A stretch of 39,643 bases of DNA from positions 1-39,643 of the forward strand of contig DJIL01000001.1 of NCBI GenBank assembly GCA_002433595.1. Direction: 5' to 3'. Positions within the stretch are counted from its first letter, which is position 1; each line of letters begins with the position of its first letter. This document shows positions 26,260 to 34,851 of this stretch, piece by piece. This stretch comes from a bacterium UBP8_UBA6595 (lineage in GTDB: Bacteria; Margulisbacteria; Marinamargulisbacteria; UBA6595). A program made the position numbers and the translations under genes. The notes beneath the pieces were generated by a model. That model made no database searches, was not told where the DNA came from, and worked only from the letters and a program-made list of their open reading frames with translations.

Positions 26260-29200
26260 ATGGGTATAAAAACAGGCAGACTATTTAGAAAGAAGTTGTT
26301 TTGGAACGTTCTGATTCTTTTAACTGTAGCATCGCTCGTATTCACATACATGAGTGTTAAGCCTCTGGTTAGCAAAATCACGCTGCCTATTTCGCTCAAT
26401 CGGTCCATGGCATTAGATCAGGCGAATGAACTCACTAAGTCTTTAGGGATTGGCCCCAATAATTATCAGCAAACGGCTGTTTTTCGCTCCAATAAACGTG
26501 ACATTCAGTATGTTGACTGGCAAGTTAGTGTTAACAACCATACAATTAAACACACCCCCTATGAACCGTTTTGGTGGGAAATCCGCCATTTAGATCGTCA
26601 AACTCAGCACGAGCTTCGAATTTACTTGCGTGCCAATGGGGAGTTGTATGGATTTAGTGAGCGCAATCCAGCAGAAGCCCTACATTTAAAATCAAGGGTG
26701 CCGGATGCGGGGACGGTATCCAAGCAATTAACACAAAATTGGGGGGTTGATTTAAGTCACATGCAGTGGCAAGGCTGCGGGGATACCCCAAAGACCCGGT
26801 ACACCTGTCGGTATCAATACAACCAGTCAGCCAGCGGGTATCATCAGCAAATTGAGCTTGTTGTATCCGTGAAAAACACGACAATTGCTGGGTTTCATTA
26901 CCGATTGGTTATACCGGACCAATTTCTTGATCAGTATCAACTAGCAACGAAAACACATCAGTTAATTTCGCTTATTGGCCGCGTGGGGTTTGGTCTGTTT
27001 TATGGCGTTATTGGTTGTTTTTTCGGGCTTGCTTTTTTGATTAAACGCGGCTATTTAATTTGGAAAAAACCAATTGTAATGGGCGTATTTCTTTCTGCAT
27101 TATTAGGGGTGTCGAATTTAAACTTAATGCCCATACGCTTGCATACATACAATCCATTAATTTCACACGCAACATTTTTAATCGAGCTGGCTACCCAATA
27201 TATTGGGTCATTTGTTTTTTGGTTGATTTTGTTTTCATTGGCGTTAATGGTTGCGGAAAGCTTAACTCGAAAAGCATTTGAAAACCGGATTCAATTGTGG
27301 CAATTATTATCATCACGAGTGGTTAGTAGCCCATCGGTATTTGGCCGCATTATGGGGGGGTATTTACTGGGCATTTTGATTATTGGCTATACGTGTGCAT
27401 TTAACCAACTACTAGCGCCGATACTTTCAGGCTGGACCCCATCGAACTTGCTTATTCATCAGTCCATATTAAGTAGCTATTTTCCAGGTATTAGCCCAAT
27501 TATACATAGTATTGGAAGTAGTCTTTGGCAAGAGTGCTTATTTCGGGCAATTCCGTTAGCTGGCGCTGCATTACTGGGTAAGCGACTGGGCTACAAAAAA
27601 CTTTGGATTGGCAGTGCTTTGTTGGCTCAAGCTTTTATCTATTCGGCATTTCATGGCATTTACACTACGGCTAGTATCCCCGCCTATATGTATACGGTAA
27701 AGCTGGTAGTGCCGGCGTTACTATTGGGCGGTGTGTATTTAAGGTTTGGGTTGCTACCGATTGTTATCGCACAATTTATCTATAGCATTAGCCTATACAG
27801 TGTCCCATTGTTTACAGTCATTGATCAGCACACACTAATTAATCAAATAATAATTATCTTGGGAGCGGCTTCCCCTATCTTATATGCGATTGCAATGCGC
27901 TTAAAGCAGGGGGATTTTTCACCCATTACAGACGCTGTTTTGAATAAAGCTTGGCAGCCAAGTGGCAAGACAATTTATCGGAGACTGCGGCCGATTGAAG
28001 CCTTTAGCTATTTCAAAACAGGCAAATTATACGCGATTGGGTTTTTTAGCATTCTTGGCGTAGGCATTTGGTTAACAACAACCCCATTTACAGCCAATTC
28101 TCCATCAGTGAGTATGGATAGGCAGTTGGTTAGCAGCCGTGTGCAGGCGATCTTGCAATCGCAAAATATTGAATGGCAATCAGAATGGAAATTGCTAATG
28201 AGCATGCGTCAATCACCCGGACTTCTCAATCAATTTTTAATGGAGCATGCATTGGATGCCCATGCGTTTCGGCACTATACGGCAGCTCCATATTGGCGGG
28301 TACGCGTTGTGGAGACTCGGGATCAGCTACGGGATTTGTACGCAATTAGTTTGGGCGCCAATGGTGAATTGGTACGATTTAAACGGATGACTACTCCAGA
28401 AGCATTTGGTGGTGCTAGCCATTCGACGTTGATTAAAGAAAGCATTCGAGACTTTGGCTACACGGATAAGCATCCGTTTGGGGTTGCAAAGCGGGCAACC
28501 AAAATTAAAGGCGACACCCAGCATTACCAATATGTGTTAGACCATACGAATGTTCAGAAGCCCTTTAATCGAGCCTCATTGGTGTTGAATATTGCAAATA
28601 ATCACATTATTGATACCTTTCAATTGTTAAAAATGCCCAAACAGTGGGTGTATAAAGCCAAAACAAATGCCTCAATTCGGTCACAATTACTCAGTATTTT
28701 AAAGCTGATTTACTACAGTGCCATTTTTGCCGTATTTATTTTTAGTATTTACAGTTGGCAGCATCATTATTTTAGTTATCGAGTATTTTATAGCTTTTTA
28801 GCCGGCTTGCTAATGCTTAACACCATCATGCATGTTAATCAGTATCCAGAATTTTTATTTCAAATGATTAACGGTAAAAGCTGGTCCTATCAGTTGGTTT
28901 TGATGAATGCTAAAGCCGGTATTTTTATTATTATTGAATCCATTGTATTGTCAGTTATTGCTGGGTTTATTCACCATGGGTCGTTTCGTCGATTAGAAAT
29001 GTGTTTGTCTCATCGTGTGTTATTGTGTGGAGGCGTTACCTTTATCGCATTGGGATTGTTGTCATTTGCTTATTATATTCAACCCAATACCTTTGTTTGG
29101 GCGGATTATAGTGCCATTAATACGTATTCAACAGTAGTAGCGGCGATAGTATCCCCCATTCGGCATTATATTATTATTAGCTTAACAATTTTTATGACAC

Positions 29201-29574
29201 TCTATGTCTATGATCGATTGTCTCGCTTATTTCATTGGCATTGGAGTGTACGGCCAATTATTATTTTTATTACGGGGTTTATTTTGGGCATGACTCAGCT
29301 ACCGAATGAACTGGCGCATGGAATTATTATGGCCATACTTATGGGTATTAGTTTGTTGATTGTTACCAAATTGGTTATTCGAAAGCATTTGCCATTTATT
29401 CCCCTAATAACTGGGTTTTTCTCCACAATTTATACGCTAAAGCAAGGGCTGTACCAACCCTTTTCTGGTGCTTTGACGCTGTATTTAATATCGGCAGTTT
29501 TAATTTTCTCGCTTAGCTTGTTTTGGTACCTATGGCTTGTTATTACCAACTGGAAAACGCATGCAATTCGGTGA
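26260..29574 (+). CDS. Large duplicated polytopic membrane protein with CPBP (CAAX protease-like) domain
   Basis: 1104 residues from the ATG at 26260 (1114 from 26230). Layout: one N-terminal helix (about 15-33), an extracytoplasmic domain (about 40-250), a helix bundle (about 255-575), another single helix (about 588-608), a second related soluble domain (about 610-815), and a second helix bundle to the end. RANGELYGF near 125 and GANGELVRF near 700 align, as do LVVSVKNTTIAGF and LVLNIANNHIIDTF, showing an internal duplication. The first bundle has a CPBP signature, WQECLFRAIPLAG (QE at 424-425) and SAFHG (H465). The usual EExxxR is QExxxR, and the third-motif His appears as Gln (IVIAQFIYSI). 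The duplicated bundle lacks the motifs. Protease activity is doubtful; a membrane scaffold or processing factor is possible. sppA follows. Confidence 0.72.
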   Translation: MGIKTGRLFRKKLFWNVLILLTVASLVFTYMSVKPLVSKITLPISLNRSMALDQANELTKSLGIGPNNYQQTAVFRSNKRDIQYVDWQVSVNNHTIKHTPYEPFWWEIRHLDRQTQHELRIYLRANGELYGFSERNPAEALHLKSRVPDAGTVSKQLTQNWGVDLSHMQWQGCGDTPKTRYTCRYQYNQSASGYHQQIELVVSVKNTTIAGFHYRLVIPDQFLDQYQLATKTHQLISLIGRVGFGLFYGVIGCFFGLAFLIKRGYLIWKKPIVMGVFLSALLGVSNLNLMPIRLHTYNPLISHATFLIELATQYIGSFVFWLILFSLALMVAESLTRKAFENRIQLWQLLSSRVVSSPSVFGRIMGGYLLGILIIGYTCAFNQLLAPILSGWTPSNLLIHQSILSSYFPGISPIIHSIGSSLWQECLFRAIPLAGAALLGKRLGYKKLWIGSALLAQAFIYSAFHGIYTTASIPAYMYTVKLVVPALLLGGVYLRFGLLPIVIAQFIYSISLYSVPLFTVIDQHTLINQIIIILGAASPILYAIAMRLKQGDFSPITDAVLNKAWQPSGKTIYRRLRPIEAFSYFKTGKLYAIGFFSILGVGIWLTTTPFTANSPSVSMDRQLVSSRVQAILQSQNIEWQSEWKLLMSMRQSPGLLNQFLMEHALDAHAFRHYTAAPYWRVRVVETRDQLRDLYAISLGANGELVRFKRMTTPEAFGGASHSTLIKESIRDFGYTDKHPFGVAKRATKIKGDTQHYQYVLDHTNVQKPFNRASLVLNIANNHIIDTFQLLKMPKQWVYKAKTNASIRSQLLSILKLIYYSAIFAVFIFSIYSWQHHYFSYRVFYSFLAGLLMLNTIMHVNQYPEFLFQMINGKSWSYQLVLMNAKAGIFIIIESIVLSVIAGFIHHGSFRRLEMCLSHRVLLCGGVTFIALGLLSFAYYIQPNTFVWADYSAINTYSTVVAAIVSPIRHYIIISLTIFMTLYVYDRLSRLFHWHWSVRPIIIFITGFILGMTQLPNELAHGIIMAILMGISLLIVTKLVIRKHLPFIPLITGFFSTIYTLKQGLYQPFSGALTLYLISAVLIFSLSLFWYLWLVITNWKTHAIR

Positions 29575-29580
29575 TATAGT
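29572..29580 (+). promoter_or_regulatory. Extended -10 overlapping the upstream stop codon, before sppA
   Basis: TGaTATAGT uses the TGA stop codon (29572-29574) of the preceding gene as its TGn element and ends 7 nt before the sppA ATG. A transcript from here would be leaderless. No Shine-Dalgarno precedes sppA. Confidence 0.4.
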
Positions 29581-29587
29581 ATAGAGT

Positions 29588-30508
29588 ATGAAACAAAACC
29601 TGTGGGTCTCGTATGCTTTAATTCTTTTGTTTGTGACCGCTGTTGGTGTTTCAAGCATTCAAAACTATCAGTCTGAAGTTAAATCGCGCACTACCCGACC
29701 AACGTGGAAAGGCACCCCCAGTGTGGGTGTATTGGTTATTAACGGCCCGATCTCATACAACTATTCGAGCACAAGCTTTTATTCACAAACGATTGATCAG
29801 GTTATTAAAAACTTAGAGCAGTTGCGCAGCAATTCGGCGATTAAAAGCCTGGTTGTTCGCATTAACAGCCCGGGTGGAACGGTGGGTGCGTCTCAAGAAC
29901 TATACGAAGCGATTCTTTCATTTAAATCCCAAAATAAAATACCGGTTACTGTGTCCGTTGCGGATGTGTGCGCATCGGGTGGCTATTGGGTTGCGCTAGC
30001 TGGTGATACTATTTTTGCTAATTCAGGGAGTCTGGTTGGGAGCATTGGGGTTATTATGCAAGGATTCGACTTCACCGATGTTCCAGATAAATACGGCATT
30101 AATACACGAACCTACAAATCTGGAAAGTACAAAGACTTGTTATCCAGTTGGCGAGACCCAACAGTTGCAGAAAACCAGCTAATTCAAGGACTGATTGACG
30201 ATGTACATGCGCAATTTAAAGCGTATGTGCAACAACGACGAAACTTGTCATCCAAGCAGGTTAATGCATTGGCTATGGGTCAAGTGTTTTCGGGTCGGCA
30301 AGCCTTAAATAACGGGCTTATTGATGCAATTGGTAGCTTTGAAACAGCGGTTAAGCATAGTAAAGAAATCGCCGGTTTGGATGAGTCTGCGCCACTCGTT
30401 TATGCGCGGGATCAATCAGTAAGCGATTGGTTTGATAAACTTTCATTGAAATTTTCGGGCGTTTCTCCTATGCAATGGGCGTTTCCAAAAATGCTTGAGC
30501 TGCAATAA
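29588..30508 (+). CDS. sppA: Signal peptide peptidase SppA
   Basis: 306 residues, the half-length form found outside enterobacteria. The N-terminal anchor is about 6-24. The ClpP/crotonase-like fold contains RINSPGGTVGASQELYEA (oxyanion region), the nucleophile S130 in DVCASGGYW, and the general base K182 in YKSGKYKD; the 52-residue spacing equals that of the Ser/Lys dyad of Bacillus subtilis SppA. It degrades signal peptides or membrane remnants from the outer face. It lies between two membrane-protein genes, 2 nt before the Yip1-like gene. Confidence 0.95.
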   Translation: MKQNLWVSYALILLFVTAVGVSSIQNYQSEVKSRTTRPTWKGTPSVGVLVINGPISYNYSSTSFYSQTIDQVIKNLEQLRSNSAIKSLVVRINSPGGTVGASQELYEAILSFKSQNKIPVTVSVADVCASGGYWVALAGDTIFANSGSLVGSIGVIMQGFDFTDVPDKYGINTRTYKSGKYKDLLSSWRDPTVAENQLIQGLIDDVHAQFKAYVQQRRNLSSKQVNALAMGQVFSGRQALNNGLIDAIGSFETAVKHSKEIAGLDESAPLVYARDQSVSDWFDKLSLKFSGVSPMQWAFPKMLELQ

Positions 30509-30510
30509 CG

Positions 30511-31035
30511 ATGCCGCAGGCATTGACGACAGTTAGTCGTATTTTGGAATCCCCTATAACCTATATTCGACAGTATGATTTTCAATTGTCGTGGGGGCAT
30601 GCGGGTTATGTTGTTTTTTTGATCAGTGTGGCCAGTCAAGCCAATCGTCCATTTTCAAGTATCGGCATGTGGGGCGCGCGCATTGGCTTGGGGTGCATTG
30701 GATGGTTGGTAGGATTGGCTATTATTAGCGCCATGGTGGACTTTTGGGCTCAGTATTTGGGGTATCGCTCAAAACTAAAACCAGTATATGCGTCCTTGGG
30801 CCTTATTGTATGGCCATTGATTCTGTATTTGCCTATTCACTTAATTCACCCCACGGCATGGAGCTGGGTATCCCCAGTAATTCACGTTTATATTGGTGTT
30901 CAGGCTTGTCAAGTTATTCGGCATCACTATCAGTTATCCACACTCAAGGCGGTTTGGCTTATGGCTTTGCCCGGGGTGAGTGCGTTTATTGCACTGGGCC
31001 TGGCTATTGTGTTCGTGATTCGATCATTTGCCTAA
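30511..31035 (+). CDS. Yip1-family-like polytopic membrane protein
   Basis: 174 residues with about five hydrophobic segments. ILESPITYI near the N-terminus, the following membrane segments, and a last helix pair (STLKAVWLMALPGVSAFIALGLAIVFV) resemble bacterial Yip1-domain proteins. No catalytic residues stand out. It begins 2 nt after sppA and its stop overlaps the ispF ATG (TAATG), so the three are probably one transcript. The role is unknown; family assignment rests on topology and the P-rich ends. Confidence 0.6.
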   Translation: MPQALTTVSRILESPITYIRQYDFQLSWGHAGYVVFLISVASQANRPFSSIGMWGARIGLGCIGWLVGLAIISAMVDFWAQYLGYRSKLKPVYASLGLIVWPLILYLPIHLIHPTAWSWVSPVIHVYIGVQACQVIRHHYQLSTLKAVWLMALPGVSAFIALGLAIVFVIRSFA

Positions 31036-31511
31036 TGCGTATTGGGATTGGGGTTGATATTCATCGATTTGAACCCAATCGTTCGTTAATCTTAGGCGGC
31101 GTTACCGTTCCTTATACTCAGGGGTTAGCAGGCCATAGTGATGCGGATGTATTGACCCATGCGGTTATGGATGCCATTTTAGGGGCCTTGGGGCTTGGCA
31201 ATATCGGCACCCATTTTCCTGATACAGACGCCCGGTATAAAAACGCCAATAGCGTGTATTTGCTGGATCAGGTTGTTGCATTAATGCGTGACCAGGCGTA
31301 TAGCATTAATAACTTAGACGCCACTATTTTATGCCAATCCCCTAAATTAAACCCCCATATTCCCACAATGTGTACAACCTTGGCCAAGCATTTAGACTGT
31401 GATTCTAAATTAGTAAATATTAAAGCTACAACGGGTGAAAGCCTTGGGTTTATTGGCCGTAAAGAAGGGATCTGTGTTCAATGCGTGGTGTTATTGACGG
31501 TCGGTGATTAG
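31035..31511 (+). CDS. ispF: 2-C-methyl-D-erythritol 2,4-cyclodiphosphate synthase
   Basis: 158 residues from the ATG at 31035, which fits the family (MRIGIGVDIHRFEP); the longer open frame is not part of the protein. It makes the cyclodiphosphate of the MEP isoprenoid pathway. The metal ligands D8, H10 and H42 are present, with LAGHSDADVLTHAVMDAI and the IGTHFPDTD loop. The C-terminal IKATTGESLGFIGRKEGI is diagnostic. It overlaps the Yip1-like gene by 1 nt. Its stop overlaps the stop of the convergent Nudix gene by 4 nt. Confidence 0.96.
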   Translation: MRIGIGVDIHRFEPNRSLILGGVTVPYTQGLAGHSDADVLTHAVMDAILGALGLGNIGTHFPDTDARYKNANSVYLLDQVVALMRDQAYSINNLDATILCQSPKLNPHIPTMCTTLAKHLDCDSKLVNIKATTGESLGFIGRKEGICVQCVVLLTVGD

Positions 31512-32035
31512 TGAGTAAATGATCCTGTATGCAGGGTGAATTGACCGCTTGAGCACTCGGCTACATAATGCTTCAATGCAAATTGAACGGAAGAAAACGC
31601 AATTAAATCCCACGGGATATCCGTCAATTTAAAAAATTGTGCCGCTTGTGTTTCAATGCCTGGATCTAAGTGCATTGAATCCAGTGTTGCTAAATATAAT
31701 AAATAGACTTGCCCAACATGGGGTAAATTATAGATACAATAAAGTTGTCGAATTGTGGGTTCAATGCCGGCCTCTTCTTTGGCTTCTCGGAGTGCACCGG
31801 CTTCCACAGTCTCATTATTTTCCATAAACCCAGACGGAATAGTCCATAAGCCCAATCGGGGTTCAATAGCGCGTTGACACAATAAAATTGTATCACGAAA
31901 TATTGGCAATACTCCTGTAATAATTTTGGGGTTTTCATAATCAATAAATCCACAAACTGTGCAAACAGAGCGCTCATAGGTATCGTGTTCAGGAATGCCG
32001 GTACGCATGCTTGAACCGCAGTGCTTACAAAACAT
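31508..32035 (-). CDS. Nudix hydrolase with N-terminal zinc ribbon
   Basis: 175 residues. A zinc ribbon with C3xxC6 and C25xxC28 (MFCKHCGSS, VCTVCGF) precedes the Nudix domain. The Nudix box is complete: GFMENNETVEAGALREAKEE followed by AGI, with Glu ligands in REAKEE. Such ribbon-Nudix proteins hydrolyse ADP-ribose, NADH or related pyrophosphates; the substrate is not decided here. It follows the FAD oxidoreductase gene with a TAATG overlap and is the last gene of a three-gene minus unit. It is cytosolic. Confidence 0.9.
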   Translation of the reverse strand: MFCKHCGSSMRTGIPEHDTYERSVCTVCGFIDYENPKIITGVLPIFRDTILLCQRAIEPRLGLWTIPSGFMENNETVEAGALREAKEEAGIEPTIRQLYCIYNLPHVGQVYLLYLATLDSMHLDPGIETQAAQFFKLTDIPWDLIAFSSVQFALKHYVAECSSGQFTLHTGSFTH

Positions 32036-33207
32036 TACCGGGTGCCCACGCCTTGGGCGGCGGAAATGCCCGACTGACAGGCCCCTTCAATGGATGGAAA
32101 AGTGGTCCAGTCACCCGCAAAAATACAACTCGGATCGGTTGACAATTTAGCGCGAACTTCAGGCAGACTATGCGCTAATCCGATGTGATGAATCCATGCC
32201 CAGTGCTTCGTGCATGTGTATGCCCCTAATTCATCTTTAATTGCATCGGCAGATACGGTGTCGGTGCCATAAGTGGTGGCCATAATTAAATGACGATGGT
32301 CAGCCGTGTATTCGGGGGCGACTTGTGTGGGGATCGCAACATGATGGCACTGATTACCGCTTGGGAACAAGGTTAACGGGCCAAATGTATCGGGGACTGT
32401 ATCCGTTAGAAAATAATGGGTGGATACTGGTAATGCACGGGATGCTGGGGCTAATTCTGGAAATAATTCACAGGCGTGATGGTGTGCGGTTGCAATCACA
32501 ATAATTGGGGATGAAAACAAGCCCGATGGCGTTTCTGCATGCCAGTACCCATGGGTCTTTTTAATGGCGGCTACAGGGGTGTTTAGGCGTAGCGTGTCTG
32601 GGAGTAACTGGCTGGCTAATCGCTGAGAAATTTCCCCCATGCCCCCACTCGGAATGGCGACTCCGCCTCGTAAAAATAATGATAAATAGTATTGAAACAA
32701 ATGAGCCGGGGCTTGCAGCTCAGGGTCTAAGAACACACTGGCAAAAAATGGGCGTAAAAATTGCTGTTCCACGGTTGATGAATATTGCCTAAGATGCACG
32801 TCAGTGGATAGGGACTGATTCGATTGTGAATGTCGAAAACCAGCGGCAGTATCCCGCAGTAATTGCCAGTAATCCCCTGGGGTTAACGGCAATTTTTCGC
32901 CAATTCCAGAACTAAAGGGTGGCCCAAACCATTGGGTTTTTTCGCCGTGAATAATGGCTGTTTTTGGGTAGGCCTTCCAGTTAATGTTTAAGGGCTTAAC
33001 AAGGGTGCGAGCCGTTGGATATGCCGGTAAAAAAACTTGAAATCCGTGATCACAGATAGCCCCATTAATAGTATCGGATTGAACACGCCCACCGACGCAT
33101 TGACTAGCTTCAAGAACGTGAACCCTCAATCCTTTTTGTTGACAGGCTTGCGCGCAAACAAGACCGGAAAGCCCTGCGCCTACAACGAGAACATCGGCAG
33201 TGCTCAT
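32035..33207 (-). CDS. FAD-dependent amine oxidase-family oxidoreductase
   Basis: 390 residues. The N-terminal Rossmann FAD site is VLVVGAGLSGLVCAQ (G10, G12, G15) with acidic E33 in HVLEAS, then GGRVQSDTING, the second part of the flavin motif. A C-terminal FAD motif includes CIFAGDWTTFPSIEGACQSG. The family covers amine oxidases, protoporphyrinogen oxidase and carotenoid/phytoene desaturase relatives; the length is on the short side. The substrate is unknown. Its neighbours are a DoxX-like membrane protein 2 nt upstream and the Nudix gene overlapping downstream. Confidence 0.85.
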   Translation of the reverse strand: MSTADVLVVGAGLSGLVCAQACQQKGLRVHVLEASQCVGGRVQSDTINGAICDHGFQVFLPAYPTARTLVKPLNINWKAYPKTAIIHGEKTQWFGPPFSSGIGEKLPLTPGDYWQLLRDTAAGFRHSQSNQSLSTDVHLRQYSSTVEQQFLRPFFASVFLDPELQAPAHLFQYYLSLFLRGGVAIPSGGMGEISQRLASQLLPDTLRLNTPVAAIKKTHGYWHAETPSGLFSSPIIVIATAHHHACELFPELAPASRALPVSTHYFLTDTVPDTFGPLTLFPSGNQCHHVAIPTQVAPEYTADHRHLIMATTYGTDTVSADAIKDELGAYTCTKHWAWIHHIGLAHSLPEVRAKLSTDPSCIFAGDWTTFPSIEGACQSGISAAQGVGTR

Positions 33208-33209
33208 GG

Positions 33210-33560
33210 CTATGAAATAAGTTGATACAATAAAAAGGCGTTGGCAATACTTAAGCTAAGAGAGGGCACCATTTGAATTAACGTGTGGGAATGCTTAATG
33301 TGAACGATAAATGCAGATAGCATTAGCACCAATAGAATAACGCTTGCGCTTCCAACGAGTGGCGTACTTCCAATTAATAAAAATGTTGCGGCTGTGCATT
33401 TTAATATTCCCATGCTATCGCGAAACCAATGCGGAAATTTGTACGTTTTAAATTCTTGAACAATATTATCGTAGCGCACAATCCACACAAAAAGTATAGA
33501 CACGGCAATAACAATTCGAATTACATCAAAAAAAATAGGGGTAATAACATTTGGAATCAC
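33210..33560 (-). CDS. DoxX-like small membrane protein
   Basis: 116 residues with four hydrophobic segments (about 9-27, 52-68, 69-86, 98-114). The segment YKFPHWFRDSMGILKCTAAT between helices 1 and 2 is typical of the DoxX-like group, where a short loop with Phe/Trp and Pro precedes helix 2. Function is poorly known in this group; redox partnership is often suggested, which would fit the adjacent FAD oxidoreductase gene (2 nt apart), but this is inference. It starts the minus-strand trio and has its own promoter. Confidence 0.7.
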   Translation of the reverse strand: MIPNVITPIFFDVIRIVIAVSILFVWIVRYDNIVQEFKTYKFPHWFRDSMGILKCTAATFLLIGSTPLVGSASVILLVLMLSAFIVHIKHSHTLIQMVPSLSLSIANAFLLYQLIS

Positions 33561-33566
33561 GATAAA

Positions 33567-33596
33567 AAACTATCACGCATCTGGCTTTAATGTCAA
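33567..33596 (-). promoter_or_regulatory. Promoter of the DoxX-FAD-Nudix unit
   Basis: The minus strand has a consensus TTGACA (33596-33591), an 18-nt spacer and TAGTTT (33572-33567) preceded by TGA. Only 6 nt separate the -10 from the ATG at 33560, so transcription would start at or next to the start codon: a leaderless mRNA. Confidence 0.6.
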
Positions 33597-33709
33597 CCCA
33601 TGAAAAAGGCCATGTTTAATGGTTTAGTTGTGGGGGTATTGGTTTAAGTAGTGCGCGGAAAAACAATTCAGAGTAAAGGAAACAGGGTGTTGGTAAAAAG
33701 GAGTATCTT

Positions 33710-34849
33710 ATGAACGTGGAGCAATTTCATTACCATGATAAAACGGGCTGGGTACAACCGTTGTGCCGGCAAGAAACTGTTGACTGGGCGTTAGTATTTG
33801 GGGCTAAAAAGCTTGTAGAAACCCCTTCGCTCATGGCGGAATTAAACGATTCCTTCCCAAATGCTGTTATATTAGTGTCATCCACATCCGGTGAAATACA
33901 TGGCAACCAAACCTATGATAATAGTTTATCGGTGAGTGCGGTTACATTTAAAAAAACACAGATTAAAAGTGTTCAAGTGAACCTTAATGATTTTGATAAT
34001 AATTTTTTAGCCGGACAATCGTTAGCTAAAACTCTGAATAACGATAACTTGTGTCATTTATTTTTGATTTCAGATGGGGTTGTCACCAATGCCACTGAAT
34101 TACTAGAGGGTATGTATACGATTATTCCAAAAACAGTCGTTGTAACTGGCGGGTTATCCGGTGATGGGGCTGATTTCAATGAGTCGGTTCTGGGGATTAA
34201 TGGCAATTATAAGTCGCACCAGGCCTGTATGATTGGGTTTTATGGCGATTCATTAAAAATTGGTTATGGATCCCGCGGGGGATGGCGGCCATTTGGACCC
34301 AAGCGTTCAATCACCCGTTCATCGGATAATATATTATACGAATTAGATAAACAAGCGGCTTTGGATTTGTACAAAACGTATACTCAGGACCAAGCATTGG
34401 ACTTGCCAGCCTCTGGCCTTTTGTTTCCCCTGTCAGTGCATAACGCAACCCGTGATCACCCGCCGCTAGTTCGTACAGTTGTCGGTATTGATGAAGCGTC
34501 GAACTCATTAATTTTTGCTGGCGACATTCCAGAAGGTACAGTGGCCCAGATGATGCATGCTACAACAGATGATTTGATTGGAGGGGCTATTGAAGCAGCT
34601 GAATCGGCCATGTGTATGAATGCAGAGCCTGAGTTTATTATTTTGGTTAGTTGTGTGGGTAGAAAGTTAATTATGGGTCAACAAGCAGATGAAGAAATTG
34701 AAGAAATCGCAAGTGTTTTCAATCAATCCAATAGCGCCATATCGGGATTTTATTCCTATGGAGAAATCGGCCCATTTGCGAATCAAGTGCCGGCCACTAG
34801 CTTGCTGCATAATCAAACCATGACAATTACCGCTATGCGAGAAGTATAG
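33710..34849 (+). CDS. FIST-domain sensor protein (copy 1)
   Basis: 379 residues. The FIST N domain (about 20-215) contains ALVFGAKKLV, VSSTSGEIHGNQTYDNSLSV and VVTGGLSGDGADF. The FIST C domain (about 225-365) contains TVVGIDEASNSLIFAGDIPE and HATTDDLIGGAIEAAESA. FIST modules are predicted to bind small ligands such as amino acids and usually sit in sensors beside cyclases, GGDEF or kinases. Here the FIST protein stands alone, with no signal or membrane segment, so it is cytosolic. AAGGAG lies about 8 nt before the ATG. The cyclase gene begins 2 nt after its stop. A paralogue is at 37552-38682. Confidence 0.92.
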   Translation: MNVEQFHYHDKTGWVQPLCRQETVDWALVFGAKKLVETPSLMAELNDSFPNAVILVSSTSGEIHGNQTYDNSLSVSAVTFKKTQIKSVQVNLNDFDNNFLAGQSLAKTLNNDNLCHLFLISDGVVTNATELLEGMYTIIPKTVVVTGGLSGDGADFNESVLGINGNYKSHQACMIGFYGDSLKIGYGSRGGWRPFGPKRSITRSSDNILYELDKQAALDLYKTYTQDQALDLPASGLLFPLSVHNATRDHPPLVRTVVGIDEASNSLIFAGDIPEGTVAQMMHATTDDLIGGAIEAAESAMCMNAEPEFIILVSCVGRKLIMGQQADEEIEEIASVFNQSNSAISGFYSYGEIGPFANQVPATSLLHNQTMTITAMREV

Positions 34850-34851
34850 TC

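Noticed and set aside
30744..31034. 97-residue N-terminal extension of IspF
   Set aside because: It is only an open frame inside the Yip1-like gene; ispF homologues begin at the ATG at 31035.
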